From Ceratobasidium sp. AG-K (lineage: Eukaryota > Basidiomycota > Agaricomycetes > Cantharellales > Ceratobasidiaceae): a stretch of 64,000 bases of DNA. Made by a program: the position numbers and the translations under genes. Location: NCBI GenBank assembly GCA_037039685.1, contig JAWNGF010000004.1, positions 1,116,001-1,180,000 of the forward strand, in the 5' to 3' direction. Below are positions 28,651 through 39,111 of the stretch, one piece after another; positions within the stretch are counted from its first letter, which is position 1; each line of letters begins with the position of its first letter. The notes beneath the pieces are model-generated. The model was not told the origin of the DNA. It ran no database searches and was given only the letters and a program-made list of their open reading frames with translations.

Positions 28651-29957
28651 ATGACTTCTATGATGCCCTCCTTCTCTAAGGGCAAAAGTCCCATTGCACC
28701 ACCCCTACCTGAAACCCCCCTCCAACAAACTTGCTTCTCAGAACCTCCCCCATCAAGGAAAGAAGGAGACAAGGAAAGATCAGTGGGGGATACAACCATT
28801 TGATCTCAACTGGCTCCCTACAAAACCTTCAACACAGAATCAAGACCACTGTCCCCTGCCATTAGGGAGTACAAGGGAGACTCTTGGTGGGAAATGCATG
28901 AAGGCAACTTTCAAAAAGAAGTCCTTTTCATTCTCAGAGAATTGTTGTTGCACCATAGTCTCATGGCAGAAAGGTTGGAACATGTCAAACAATGGATCCT
29001 ACATAATAGGGATGATGGAAATATCTGCATTGACCAATTGGTGGAAATTGCTGACCAAAATTGCAAACTATACAATGAAGTAACAGATCAACATCAAATA
29101 ACAAGGGATGCTGTGCGGGCACAAGGAATTGTATCAAGCGGACAACCAACAGGAGGTAGTGGAGCAACTGTGGCTCAGACCAACACCCTAACAACCAGTC
29201 AATTAGGGTTGTTGCTAGGGGGAGGAACAGCTACACAAGGACTGAGGGGATCCATGATGCAATTTGCACCACCCTCATTGGGAGCAACAGCAGCACCAAC
29301 ATCTTTGATATTTGGGAGTGGAAGAGCAGAGAAATCAGCAGCATCCAAACCAATGGAATTCCATGGCAAACAAGGAGCTAAAGCTAGGGATTTTACTTAT
29401 TCCTGTGCAAATTACATTGCCGACTCCCACTATGCCACTGCATTGGATGAAAAGAAGATTTGCCTTATCATTTTGTACCTACGTAGGCCTGCTATTGACT
29501 GGATTTGCCCTTTTCAAGACCTACACAATGCAGGCATTTGCCAAGCCATTTTCACAAGTCTAGACATCTTCCACCAGGAATGGGAATTAGCTTTTGGCAA
29601 AATAGAACAAGTGGAGGTCTACAGACAGAAGTACAAGGCACTTTCCCAGACCAAAACAGTGGTCAAATACATCACCCAATTCAGGATTCTGTCAGCACCT
29701 CTAGACTACAATGAGCAGACCCTGAAAGACAATTTTTATGCAGGGCTCAAAGACAACATCAAGGATATGCTAACATCCCAGGCCTATAATTGTCACAATG
29801 CAACACTGCAGGAGCTGTTTACCAGGACCCAGGAGATTGATGCTGCCCTCATTGCAAGGAACATGGAGAAAAAGGGTACCAACATCCCAGAGAGGGCGAC
29901 ACCAAGCAGCACCCAGAAGTGGATAACCACAAGCACAACAGCGCATAGATACCAGAA
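28651..29957 (+). pseudogene. Element F gag, one in-frame stop, 3' truncated
   Basis: The frame opens at MTSMMPSFSKGKSPIAPP and runs to 29957, broken by one TGA at 28801-28803 (context ATTTGATC, likely from TCGA). Past the stop, an ATG at 28894 keeps the frame open. The middle holds the retrotransposon gag (capsid-like) domain: KPMEFHGKQGAKARDF, then IDWICPFQDLH, EWELAFGKIEQVEVYRQKYK and FYAGLKDNIKDML. No CCHC knuckle is reached before the coding sequence is cut by the LTR of element D at 29958. The N-terminal third has a helical segment and a Gly/Thr-rich linker. Confidence 0.75.
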
Positions 29958-30380
29958 TGTTGTGACCCGTCCCGCCCTCTGTCTCTGTTCTGCAGACTCG
30001 TGGCTTGCATCGGCGCCCTAAGCGCCTCTCCTGTATAGATGTGCCCTCTCCCTCGCTTAGTGAGGTGTATGGATGACGTGTTACCATGAGCCATATGACT
30101 CATGCTGTTTTCCATTGGCTGGCCTGCGCAGCCCCCTTTGTGACTTGGACTTTGACTCAGAGAAGTGACTCATGTATGTACTATGACTCACTTGTTTTCT
30201 GAGTATATATACTGGCTTGCAAGCATGGTCATCCCCAGCTTGCTTTGCCTTGTCAACTCTCCCTGCAGTGTGTGATCAGAGGCACTTGGCTACTTAGCCA
30301 CTACAGCAGCCACTTGGGATTTGGAGCTAGGACTTCTACTTAGAAGCTAGCAATTTCCCTTAGTGATTTAGTCTACTTAG
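29958..30380 (+). repeat. Element D left LTR, first part (interrupted by element A)
   Basis: It starts TGTTGTGACC, interrupting F gag, and includes a TATATATA box near 30210. Its continuation lies at 51725-51790, ending GGTTGCAACA, beyond element A and its CTTAG duplication. Joined in order, the two parts match the reverse complement of 55695-56186. Confidence 0.8.
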
Positions 30381-30837
30381 TGTCGTAAGCTTCTTCTTGT
30401 TGACTATGAGACAAGCCGCGATGGAGAGTGGACGGCACTAAGACCTAAGTGACCTCTTGAACCGCAACGCACTTAAGCGTCTGTAGGCTCTTGAGGGTAG
30501 GGGTGGTTCTAAGTGTCACTCAAAGGGGATGTTTTGACGAGACAAAACAAGCTGGGGTTTCCAGGCTTGTTGGTCCTCTATATATATTCCAGAAGTGGCC
30601 GAGTCATACAAAGCGTAGCCACATGAGTCAAAGCAGTCGACCAGTCAGGAGTGTCCATGTGAGTCATGCTGTATGAACAGACATGACTCGTACAAAGCAC
30701 AGCCGCGTTACACAATGTAACAGAATAACCACAAGAAGGTGGCAACACGGCAAACGGAAACGGCAACACAACACAGAAGGAAGGAACAGGCGGGCGAGAC
30801 AACAGGCGAGTCTGATGGAGTGAGCTAGCTCACGACA
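30381..30837 (-). repeat. 3' LTR of element A
   Basis: 457 bp, TGTCGTAAGC...CTCACGACA. It differs from 51263-51719 at five sites, each CG in one copy and CA or TG in the other. A TATATATA motif lies near 30583. Confidence 0.9.
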
Positions 30838-30878
30838 TTACTCCCCCCTAAGAGTCCGTTTGGGGGACCTGAACAGAC

Positions 30879-31703
30879 CTACTGCACTGTACAGTCCTTT
30901 TCCTTCTTCAGCATAAAATCCTCCAACCCCTCTTTGTTCTCCAAGGTCAGGTCGATGGGATTGAAAACGGTATTTCCCGGTTCGTCCGAGAACTTCTCCC
31001 ATTCTTCCCATGTCTCTTCCTTCGTCCAGTCCGCCTTGGACCAGTCCAAAACCCTCTCCTGGGCTTCCACAAACTCCTCATCCCACTGTCGCACATCGGG
31101 CTCTACCTCCTTCCATGCCGACACGTCAGTCTCCTCCTTCTTCCACCAGTAGGGCTCCCATTCGATCTTCTCCTTCTGGTATCTGCCCCTCTCCATCCTC
31201 CAGTCGCTCAGGTCCTTTTCGTAGTTGGCATCCCAGGCATCGTTCCATCTAGGTCGGAGCATTGGCTGCCTTCCGTCGTAACCTGGTACCCACTCGCTCG
31301 AGTATGCTCCTTCTTGTCCCCATTCAACCACTCCGAGCATGTGGGTGGAGAGGAGAACAACCTCCGAGACCTGGAATGCGGCGCACCCCCGGCAGACAAA
31401 TATGTCCTTCCGTAGGAGCTGCATGCGTGTCGGCCATTTTTTCCCAACCCACTGGAATTCTCCCAGGTCTGAGTGGAGGATGTCGTCCGAGGCCCTGAAG
31501 TGCAATCTTCCAGAGCTTTGTTGTGACCTCTTGAAGACGTAGAGGGCGGCCCCGGAGTCAAGGATCCTTGCCGTGGCAAAGGCAGGTCCTTTGAGGACGC
31601 GGGTGAGGTTGTTGGTAATGGTGGAACGGGTGACAGCAGGCATTGTAGAGGGCAAAAAAGATTTAAAGCGTAGAGTTCGGGGTGTTTCTTGGAATAGTAG
31701 CAA
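30879..31703 (-). CDS. Element A ORF3, unknown accessory protein
   Basis: This 274-residue frame follows pol and overlaps its last 500 nt in another frame. It is about 85-90% identical by eye to the ORF3 of element B (44162-44995). It is probably translated from MPAVTRSTITNN (second Met) or the upstream Met. Seen: a segment ARILDSGAALYVFKR, a Trp-rich acidic middle (WEPYWWKKEETDV), and an acidic end with NPIDLTLENKEG. No known domain is evident. The family resemblance of DSGA to an aspartic protease site is only a local motif. Intact, with no stops. Confidence 0.7.
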   Translation of the reverse strand: MLLFQETPRTLRFKSFLPSTMPAVTRSTITNNLTRVLKGPAFATARILDSGAALYVFKRSQQSSGRLHFRASDDILHSDLGEFQWVGKKWPTRMQLLRKDIFVCRGCAAFQVSEVVLLSTHMLGVVEWGQEGAYSSEWVPGYDGRQPMLRPRWNDAWDANYEKDLSDWRMERGRYQKEKIEWEPYWWKKEETDVSAWKEVEPDVRQWDEEFVEAQERVLDWSKADWTKEETWEEWEKFSDEPGNTVFNPIDLTLENKEGLEDFMLKKEKDCTVQ

Positions 31704-32233
31704 GTTTTGCAGGTGACACTACCCGTTTCACCCCTTCTGCCTTTTATCTTTCCTGGAGCGTAGTTAGATGGCGTGGGAGCTTCGGGGTGTCGGCGTAGAA
31801 GGTCCTTGATGATCTTTGAAAGGTGACCAAAGTCTTCTGCCCTTTGTTCCGTGTCTTCTTCACTTCCATAGCCCTTCCATCTGACCCTGTAAAAAAGACC
31901 GTCCTTTGTCTCTTTCCAGTCCAAAATTTTTTCTACTTCATACTCTTCTTCTCCTTCTTCTGTTTTGATCGGCGGTGGACGGGGTTGGTTACGGCTGAAT
32001 TCAGTATCTTCTTTGTAAGGGCTGAGCAAATCGATGTGAAAAACAGGGTGCACCCTCATTGTTGCCGGCAAATCGAGCTCATAGGCGTGTGACCCTATCT
32101 GTCGCTTCACAACAAATGGCCCGTGCTTTTTGTTATCCAGTTTCTTTGATGGTCTTTTTGTTTGGATGTTTTTTCCCAGCAGCCATACTAGGTCTCCTTC
32201 TTGGTACTCGTTCTTTGGCTCTTCTTCTGGGAG
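31208..32233 (-). pseudogene. Element A pol, C-terminal part (integrase tail and chromodomain)
   Basis: It continues the pol cut by element C at 32234. It reads LPEEEPKNEYQEGDLVWLLGKN, then LDLPATMRVHPVFHIDLLSPYK (GPF/Y-type integrase tail). A chromodomain follows, YEVEKILDWKETKDGLFYRV then RWKGYGSEEDTEQ. Past about 31720 the frame stays open but is the out-of-register partner of ORF3. Chromodomains of this kind bind methylated histone H3 and steer integration to heterochromatin in known chromoviruses. Confidence 0.8.
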
Positions 32234-32648
32234 TGTCATGAGCTGACTAAGCTCAGACATTTAATTCTGATTTTATATCTTTTTTTCCGAACACTTTCCT
32301 TTTTTGGTACAAATGTCCTCTGGCGCTTAAATTGTATCATGTGACGTATTTGTCTTTTCATTTGATATTAGTGATGCTTCCGGAACTTCCAGAATGTCGA
32401 GTCATATCTCTTATCTCGCTTATCATCGGTTGTACTCGGCTTTCCCACACTGATAAATGATGACGTGGCACTGATCCCTCATGTATATAAACCCAGAGGT
32501 CAAGCCGGTTAACGACAAGGCTTGACCTCCTCTCCACTAGGACTTGCCCAATTACATCCTCTTACTCATCACCACTCCTTGGGTTCAAAGACTTGTCTAA
32601 GTCGAACCCCTTAACCTTATATATACCTAATTGACCCAAGTCGGGACA
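32234..32648 (+). repeat. 5' LTR of element C
   Basis: 415 bp, TGTCATGAGC...AGTCGGGACA, with a TATATAAA box near 32482. The near-identical partner is 38697-39111. A third copy stands alone at 53470-53884. Confidence 0.92.
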
Positions 32649-33109
32649 TTAGGTCAAGCCTTTCTAAGCATCGGCCATAAGCCCCTGCTCTTCCATTAAG
32701 TAGATAGAACGTACACGGGAAAACGGGCATAGTACAACGAACGAAGAGCTATACTTGATATAGACCAGTAGTTCCACGTCGCTATACGCTGTCAGTGAAC
32801 CCAATCGTTATCCTCTTTCGGGTCATAGCGGCTTTAGTCAGCTAAATACACCCTTACTCTGTCATACACTGTCGCTATCACGCCCGCCCAAGGCTGTTGA
32901 TAACTGATAAGATCAGAAAAGGAGTATAAAAAGCAAAAGCTTAGCGTCTAGCACCCTTCACATCCAAATCAACATCTCGAGGAAGCCAGATCCTCTCAAG
33001 CAAAAACTGGAAAGTGGTCGGAGCACCACCCAAGTTAACACTCTCATCCATCAAGAACCACATCCACTCGTCGTTTCCACTACCTCTGTGAAGCAGTCTT
33101 TAGGCTTAA

Positions 33110-33874
33110 GGACTTCGTACTTGATCTAGACACCAAAGTCGACGAATTGAACAGTCGAATTGAAGTACTGGAAGAGGATCAAGTTGAACAAGCAGAGGAT
33201 CTAAGGGTTGAACGTACTTGAAACGACGAAAACTACAATCAACTCGAAGCCGATTATCAATCTCTTCATTCAAGGCTCGAGTTCGTCGAAATTAACCTCG
33301 ACAACACAAACAAGCAACAAGCCGATCAAGATCGTGTCCAAAGTATAAATCTAGCTGACACCAATATCGAAGTCGAGCGCTTACAAGAACAAACCCGTGT
33401 GTTGATCGAAAATTGCAACCAACTTATTAAAATCCAAGAAAAACACACTCGAAAGGTCGAAACCCTCATCAACAACAACAAACGACAGTGGCGCACTATC
33501 GAAACCCTTAAAGACAAAATCAAGGGAAAATACTGTCATCTCGCAGCAGAAGTGCGTATTCCTATTAAACAGGATTACCGCCTTCTAAATCACCTTAATT
33601 CTATTGCACCCAATCCTTTTCAGTGGGACCAAGACCTCGACTCACACAGGAACAACACAGGGAACAGCTTAGACTAGAGTCCCTAACACTCTTTATTGAA
33701 GACGTTCATCGTAACTACATATACGAACAGTACGACAAACTAGGAGTAATCAACGCGTTGTTTCTGGAGGACGAAAATCTTGAACTGATATTTTTGAGGA
33801 GTTTGCGCATCATTAAAGATAGAAGGGTTCGGAGAAGAATTCGTAACATTTTGTACGGCCTTGGATCTCAATAA
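33110..33874 (+). pseudogene. Element C upstream coiled-coil ORF, broken
   Basis: Between the LTR and gag a frame reads as heptad-rich coiled coil (KVDELNSRIEVLEEDQVEQ, then YQSLHSRLEFVEINLDNT). It has a TGA near 33219 (context CTTGAA, likely from TCGA) and continues open over 33399-33677. A second frame (33623-33874) extends it after a probable shift, giving a basic end, RRVRRRIRNILYGLGSQ. The function is unknown. It may be an N-terminal gag extension or a separate protein. It has no counterpart as a separate ORF in A or B, whose gag contains its own coiled coil. Confidence 0.55.
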
Positions 33875-33898
33875 ATCTACCTTTTTCCCCGCTCCAAT

Positions 33899-35251
33899 AT
33901 GTTGAGAGCCCCATCACCTGGTCAAGGGGGATTTACCCAAATTTCAGCAACATCTGGACCCGATGTAGTTGCACAGGCAATCAATGCCTTAATAGACGAA
34001 GTGCAAAAAATTAACGGTCACATTAATGCCTTAAATGGCATCACCTCTACCCTAGAATTGGGAATCGACAATAACATTGCAGATATTCATGCAATTCAAA
34101 ATCAAACCGCACAAATCGCACCCCTTCACCAATTAATGAATGCGGTATCTCAATCACTTGCAAACATGGGTGCAACACCCTCTACCACCGCGTCAACAAC
34201 CACCCCAGGATACAAACTCAAGATGCATCCCCCAGAGGAATTCTCTGGAGATGTAGATAAATTCGATGAGTTTAAGTCGCAATGTACTCTGTACATAAAC
34301 CACACATCCCCACAGGCAACCACAGAACAAAAAATCACTTATATCATGGGTTATTGCAAGGGGCCTGCCTATGTATGGATGCAACCTGGAATTGATGTGG
34401 ACACGGCAAGGAGGGGAGCAACAACTTGGCTACACGACATGGATGAATTCTGGAACGAAATGCAAGCTAGGTTTGGCGATGTTCACAAAATCGACCGATA
34501 TAGACAATTATACAAGAAGTTGATCCAGAAGAACTCTGTCCAAGATTATCTACGAGACTTTGTCACTTATTCATCGGTACTCGGGTACACCGATCGAGTA
34601 CTTCGTGATGATTTCTATGACAGTCTTAAGGATGAAATCAAGATGGCCATGGTGTCACAGAACTTTAAACCCCACGAAGCAACAAGGACATTCAACCAAG
34701 TTCGCGAAAGAGCCTTGGAAATTGACTCCACAATGAATGCCATCAATGCACCAAAGAAGTCGCAAAGCCCACAAACCAGTATCTCGAAACAAACCACTTC
34801 CAAGACAACCCCAAGCACTGCAAACACCTCACTGGGTCAAAGATTCAATGTAAACGATTGAGTCTTTATGTCAAAACCTACAGGGGGGGTGCAATACAGC
34901 AAAATCTCAAGCATTAACCGAAACGCCAAGGGCCGTCCAGTTCCACAGATCTCCTGGGATGATGGGACAAAAGGAAATGTCCCTTTTGGAGCAATTCAAA
35001 GAGACACCCGAACCAGTAACCTCAACGCTCCTACCATCCAAACACCCAAACCGTCCACTCCTGCTAAAGACCCTAATGCAATGGATCTTGATGGAAAAGG
35101 AAAAGGACCAATGATTTGCTTCACCTGCGGCGGCAAGGGACACTCAGCAAGAGTCTGTCCTTCCAAGAACAGAGCTTCAGGGTTTGAAGCTCAGATTGAA
35201 GAAATCTCTTCAGACATCGAATCGGGAAAAGACGTCACCGAGGCTTATTAA
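33899..35251 (+). pseudogene. Element C gag with one internal TGA
   Basis: The frame 33899-34861 and the frame 34868-35251 are in the same register, separated by a TGA at 34859 (context GATTGAGT, likely from TCGA). The capsid-like domain lies at KMHPPEEFSGDVDKFDEF ... RYRQLYKKLIQKNSVQDYL ... FYDSLKDEIKMAM. The part after the stop has a CCHC zinc knuckle, CFTCGGKGHSARVCPSKN, as expected for nucleocapsid. Gag ends at 35251; pol starts in another frame 36 nt later. Confidence 0.8.
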
Positions 35252-35286
35252 GGAGCCAAGTACTCGGTGATATACTAGCTAGTAAT

Positions 35287-38200
35287 ATGGATAAACTAGA
35301 AATCATGTCAATATCAAATGAAAACCAATTATACCTTGATTTCACTGCTCATCCACTAGCTACGGCTCCTGGTTCTAAATCAGTTAACAGATCAAAAAGA
35401 TTCTCTGGACAAGCACTGCTTGACTGCGGCGCAACCTCCTGTTTCATCAACCCTTCCCTAGCAAAAGAGGCAAACCTTCCCCTTTTCCAACACGAAAAGC
35501 CCAAGACTCTGCGAGTTATAGACGGACGAGAAGTCTCGTCTGGGAAAGTCACTCACTATACCAAATTTAAACTTGTCATGGGAACACATTCCAGCGAAAT
35601 AGAATGTCATGTCACAAACATTGGAAGACACCCTATCGTACTTGGGATGTCATGGCTCAAGAAACATAACCCACAAATTAATTGGAAAAATAGGACAATT
35701 GCATACACAAGCGAATTCTGCTCAAAGAACTGCCTAGAAGTCCCATCTACGCTCCAAATCGCAGCAGAAACTACATTACCAGAGGAATACAAAGAGTTCG
35801 CAGATGTGTTCGACGAGTCCAGATTGGAAGAACTCCCACCTCACAGGCCAACTGACATTACACTCGACCTCCTACCAGAAGCTAAACTAAAGCATGGCCC
35901 TATTTACAAAACATCCCCAGCTGAAGACAAAGAAATGAAGAAAGTACTAGAAACCCTTATCCGAAGGGGACACATTCAGATTTCTAAGTCTCCTTTGGCT
36001 TCCCCGGTTCTGTTTGTCAAAAAACCACATCCAGAAGATCCAAACAACCCAGAATTACGCTTTTGCGTTGACTACAGATATGTGAACTCGCTGTGCAAAT
36101 TCAACGCAAGTGGAATACCTCTATTAGACCAATGGTTAAGGGCCCTGGAAGGATTTGTCATTGGCACCACTCTAGACTTGGCACAAGGATTCCATCAAAC
36201 CCGAATAGCAGCAGGCCATGAATGGAAAACAGCATTCAAAACTCAATACGGCATGTACGAATGGAAAGTCATGCCCTTTGGTCTCAAAAACGCCCCATCA
36301 AGCTTCCAGTCCCTAATGAACTCTATATTCAGGGGCATTATGGGGGTTTTCGTACTCGTATACATTGATGATATCTTTGTTTTTTCCAAACGAGTCAAAG
36401 ATCATCCAGGACACGTGAAAGAGGTGCTAAGAAGACTAAGGGAACACAAGTTGATTGCGAAATTGAGGAAATGCAAGTTCCACCAAACCAAACTGGACTG
36501 GGTAGGATTGGTCATTTCCAATAAAGGGATCGAAACGGATCAGGAAAAGGTCACGGCGGCTATGAATTGGAAAGCTCCCAAAAATGTCAAACAAGTTCAA
36601 GAATTCCTAGGATTCGTCAATTTCTATTGAAGATTCATTCAAGACTTTGCTGGCAAAGCCAGACCTCTGTACAACCTACTCAAGAAGGATCAAAAGTGGC
36701 AGTGGACAAGCAAAGAACAAGAGGCCATGAATGCACTAAAAGAAGCTCTTAAAGTGGCACCTGTAATGATGCAGCCCGACCAGAATAAAGAATTTTTCCT
36801 CGAGACAGATGCGTCGGGATTTGCCACAGGAGCAGTTTTATCTCAGAAGGATGAAGAAGGGAAATTACACCCTGTAGCTTTTCTTTCTAAATCACTAAAT
36901 CTGGCTGAGCGAAACTATGACATTTTTGACAAAGAACTATTGGCAATCATTAGAGCCTTCAAAGAATGGCGGCACTTACTCCAAGGCACAGAAAAAGCCA
37001 TTCAAGTGATAACTGATCACAAAAATTTGGAATACTTCTCATCATCCAAACAATTGAACCAACGCCAGATCCGCTGGATGAATTTCTTGGTGGACTTCAA
37101 CTTCCAAATCCTATACAGGCCAGGAAGCCAAAACAAAAAAGCAGACATTCTCTCGAGGCGATATGACCTAGAACCTTTGGGGGGGGGTAGAGAACCAAGT
37201 TCTCCTCAAACCAGACATTTTTATTTCGGCTATTACCCCTGACCAGGAGATTAACGATCTAATCAGAGAAGCAATCCTCGAAGATCCCAGATTAGAGGAA
37301 GCCCACAATAAGCTGAGAAACGGAGAAAAAGTCAAAGATTGGGAATACAGAGAAGGACTCCTAATGTTCAAAGGAAAGATCTGTGTCCCCAAGGATGAAA
37401 CCGTCAGAAACCTGATATTGGAATCGCGCCATGACAATATTACAGCTGGGCATCCTGGACAAGCAAGAACATTGGAATTGGTTTCCAGAACTTACTACTG
37501 GCCAACCATGAAGAAATTTGTTAACTCTTATGTGTCACACTGCGAAACATGCATTCGAGTTAAACCATCAAACCAACTTCCCACAGGATTACTGCGTCCT
37601 TTACATATTCCTGAGAGACCTTGGGAAGAGATCTCCTATGACATGATTGTAGGGCTCCCAGAATCAGAAGGATATGATGCAATCTTAACAGTAGTAGATC
37701 GGTTCTCCAAGATGGCACACTATCTCCCTTGCAAATCAATGGCCACAGCAGTAGACATAGCCAATATTTTTGTTGCAAACATTTGGAAACTTCACGGCAC
37801 TCCAAAGGCAACAGTCTCGGATAGAGGATCCACTTTCAACTCAAAGTTCATTAGGCATCTGTACAAACGGTTAGACGTAAAACCCACCTTCAGCACAGCG
37901 TACCATCCAAGGACAGATGGACAGTCAGAACGGGCAAACCAAGTCGTTGAAATCTTTATCAGGGCTTTTGTCAACCATAGGCAAAACGACTGGGTGGCCC
38001 TGCTCCCTATGGCAGAATTTGCATACAACAATGGAATCCAAGCATCCACTGGCAAAACCCCTTTCCAAATTTGCCAAGGTTTCAACCCTAGAATGAACAT
38101 CGGGGAAGAATCAGAATATACTGTTCCTGAAGCTGATGCCCTTGCGGAATTCCTGTTGAAAGGATACGACGAAGTCAAAGCCGCCCTCATCCTAGCAAAT

Positions 38201-38686
38201 CAATCCTACAAACATTACTTTGATAAAGGAGCCAAAGAACCAGAAGAGATAAACCCTGGAGATAAAGTCTGGCTTAATCATCAAAACATATCCACAGACA
38301 GACCTTCAGTAAAACTCTCTCACAAAGTTTTAGGCCCTTACAAAGTACTGGAAAAAGTAGGGACTCACGCCTTTAGACTGGAGTTACCAAAATCGATGAA
38401 AGTTCATCCTGTCTTCCATGTCATGCTGCTCAAGAAATTCCACTCTGATCCCCACAGCCGCGAACCCGCTCAACCACCCCCTATTGTCACACAAGATGGA
38501 GAAGAAGAATGGGAGGTTGAAGAGATCCTTAATTCCAAGAAAATCCGCCGCCAGCTCCACTATTATGTTAAGTGGAAAGGGTACTCTCATGCAGACAACT
38601 CTTGGCAGTCAAAGGAAGATCTCAAGAACGCTCCTGAACTAGTTGATAAATTTCACAAACTCCATCCCACCGCGCTAGGCCCTTAG
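35287..38686 (+). pseudogene. Element C pol, one stop and one frameshift
   Basis: Order: retropepsin (LLDCGATSCFINP; Asp-Cys-Gly in place of the usual Asp-Ser/Thr-Gly), RT with VYIDDIFVFSK, RNase H (FLETDASGFATGAVLSQ), integrase zinc finger (H-H-C-C around GHPGQARTLELVS ... CETCIRVKPS), catalytic core (DMIVGLPESEGYDAILTVVD) and a C-terminal chromodomain (WEVEEILNSKKIRRQLHYYV, KWKGY). A TGA at 36628-36630 follows FVNFY, where the element A relative has Arg. The frame shifts at the G9 run 37179-37187 just after RNase H. Otherwise intact. Confidence 0.88.
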
Positions 38687-38696
38687 GAGGGGGTAA

Positions 38697-39111
38697 TGTC
38701 ATGAGCTGACTAAGCTCAGACATTTAATTCTGATTTTATATCTTTTTTTCCGAACACTTTCCTTTTTTGGTACAAATGTCCTCTGGCGCTTAAATTGTAT
38801 CATGTGACATATTTGTCTTTTCATTTGATATTAGTGATGCTTCCGGAACTTCCAGAATGTTGAGTCATATCTCTTATCTCGCTTATCATCGGTTGTACTC
38901 GGCTTTCCCACACTGATAAATGATGACGTGGCACTGATCCCTCATGTATATAAACCCAGAGGTCAAGCCGGTTAACGACAAGGCTTGACCTCCTCTCCAC
39001 TAGGACTTGCCCAATTACATCCTCTTACTCATCACCACTCCTTGGGTTCAAAGACTTGTCTAAGTCGAACCCCTTAACCTTATATATACCTAATTGACCC
39101 AAGTCGGGACA
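38697..39111 (+). repeat. 3' LTR of element C
   Basis: 415 bp. It differs from 32234-32648 at only two sites, CA for CG (GTGACATATT) and TG for CG (AATGTTGAG). It is followed by GGGAG, the target duplication. Confidence 0.92.

Larger units (their letters stand above)
32234..39111 (+). mobile_element. Element C: Ty3 chromovirus inserted in element A pol
   Basis: 6878 bp with 415-bp LTRs (32234-32648 and 38697-39111) and TSD GGGAG (32229-32233 and 39112-39116). Order on +: LTR, coiled-coil ORF (about 33100-33874), gag (33899-35251), pol (35287-38686), a polypurine tract (ggagggggtaa) and LTR. The LTRs differ at two sites (CG/CA and CG/TG), so it is young, yet it has in-frame TGA codons near 33219, at 34859 and at 36628, and a shift at a G9 run (37179-37187). 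It is a different family from A/B and has no ORF3. A solo LTR of the same family lies at 53470. Confidence 0.9.

Noticed and set aside
30491..30676. Short ORFs repeated at 30491 and 51373
   Set aside because: They lie inside the two LTRs of element A and are identical by repetition, not independent genes.
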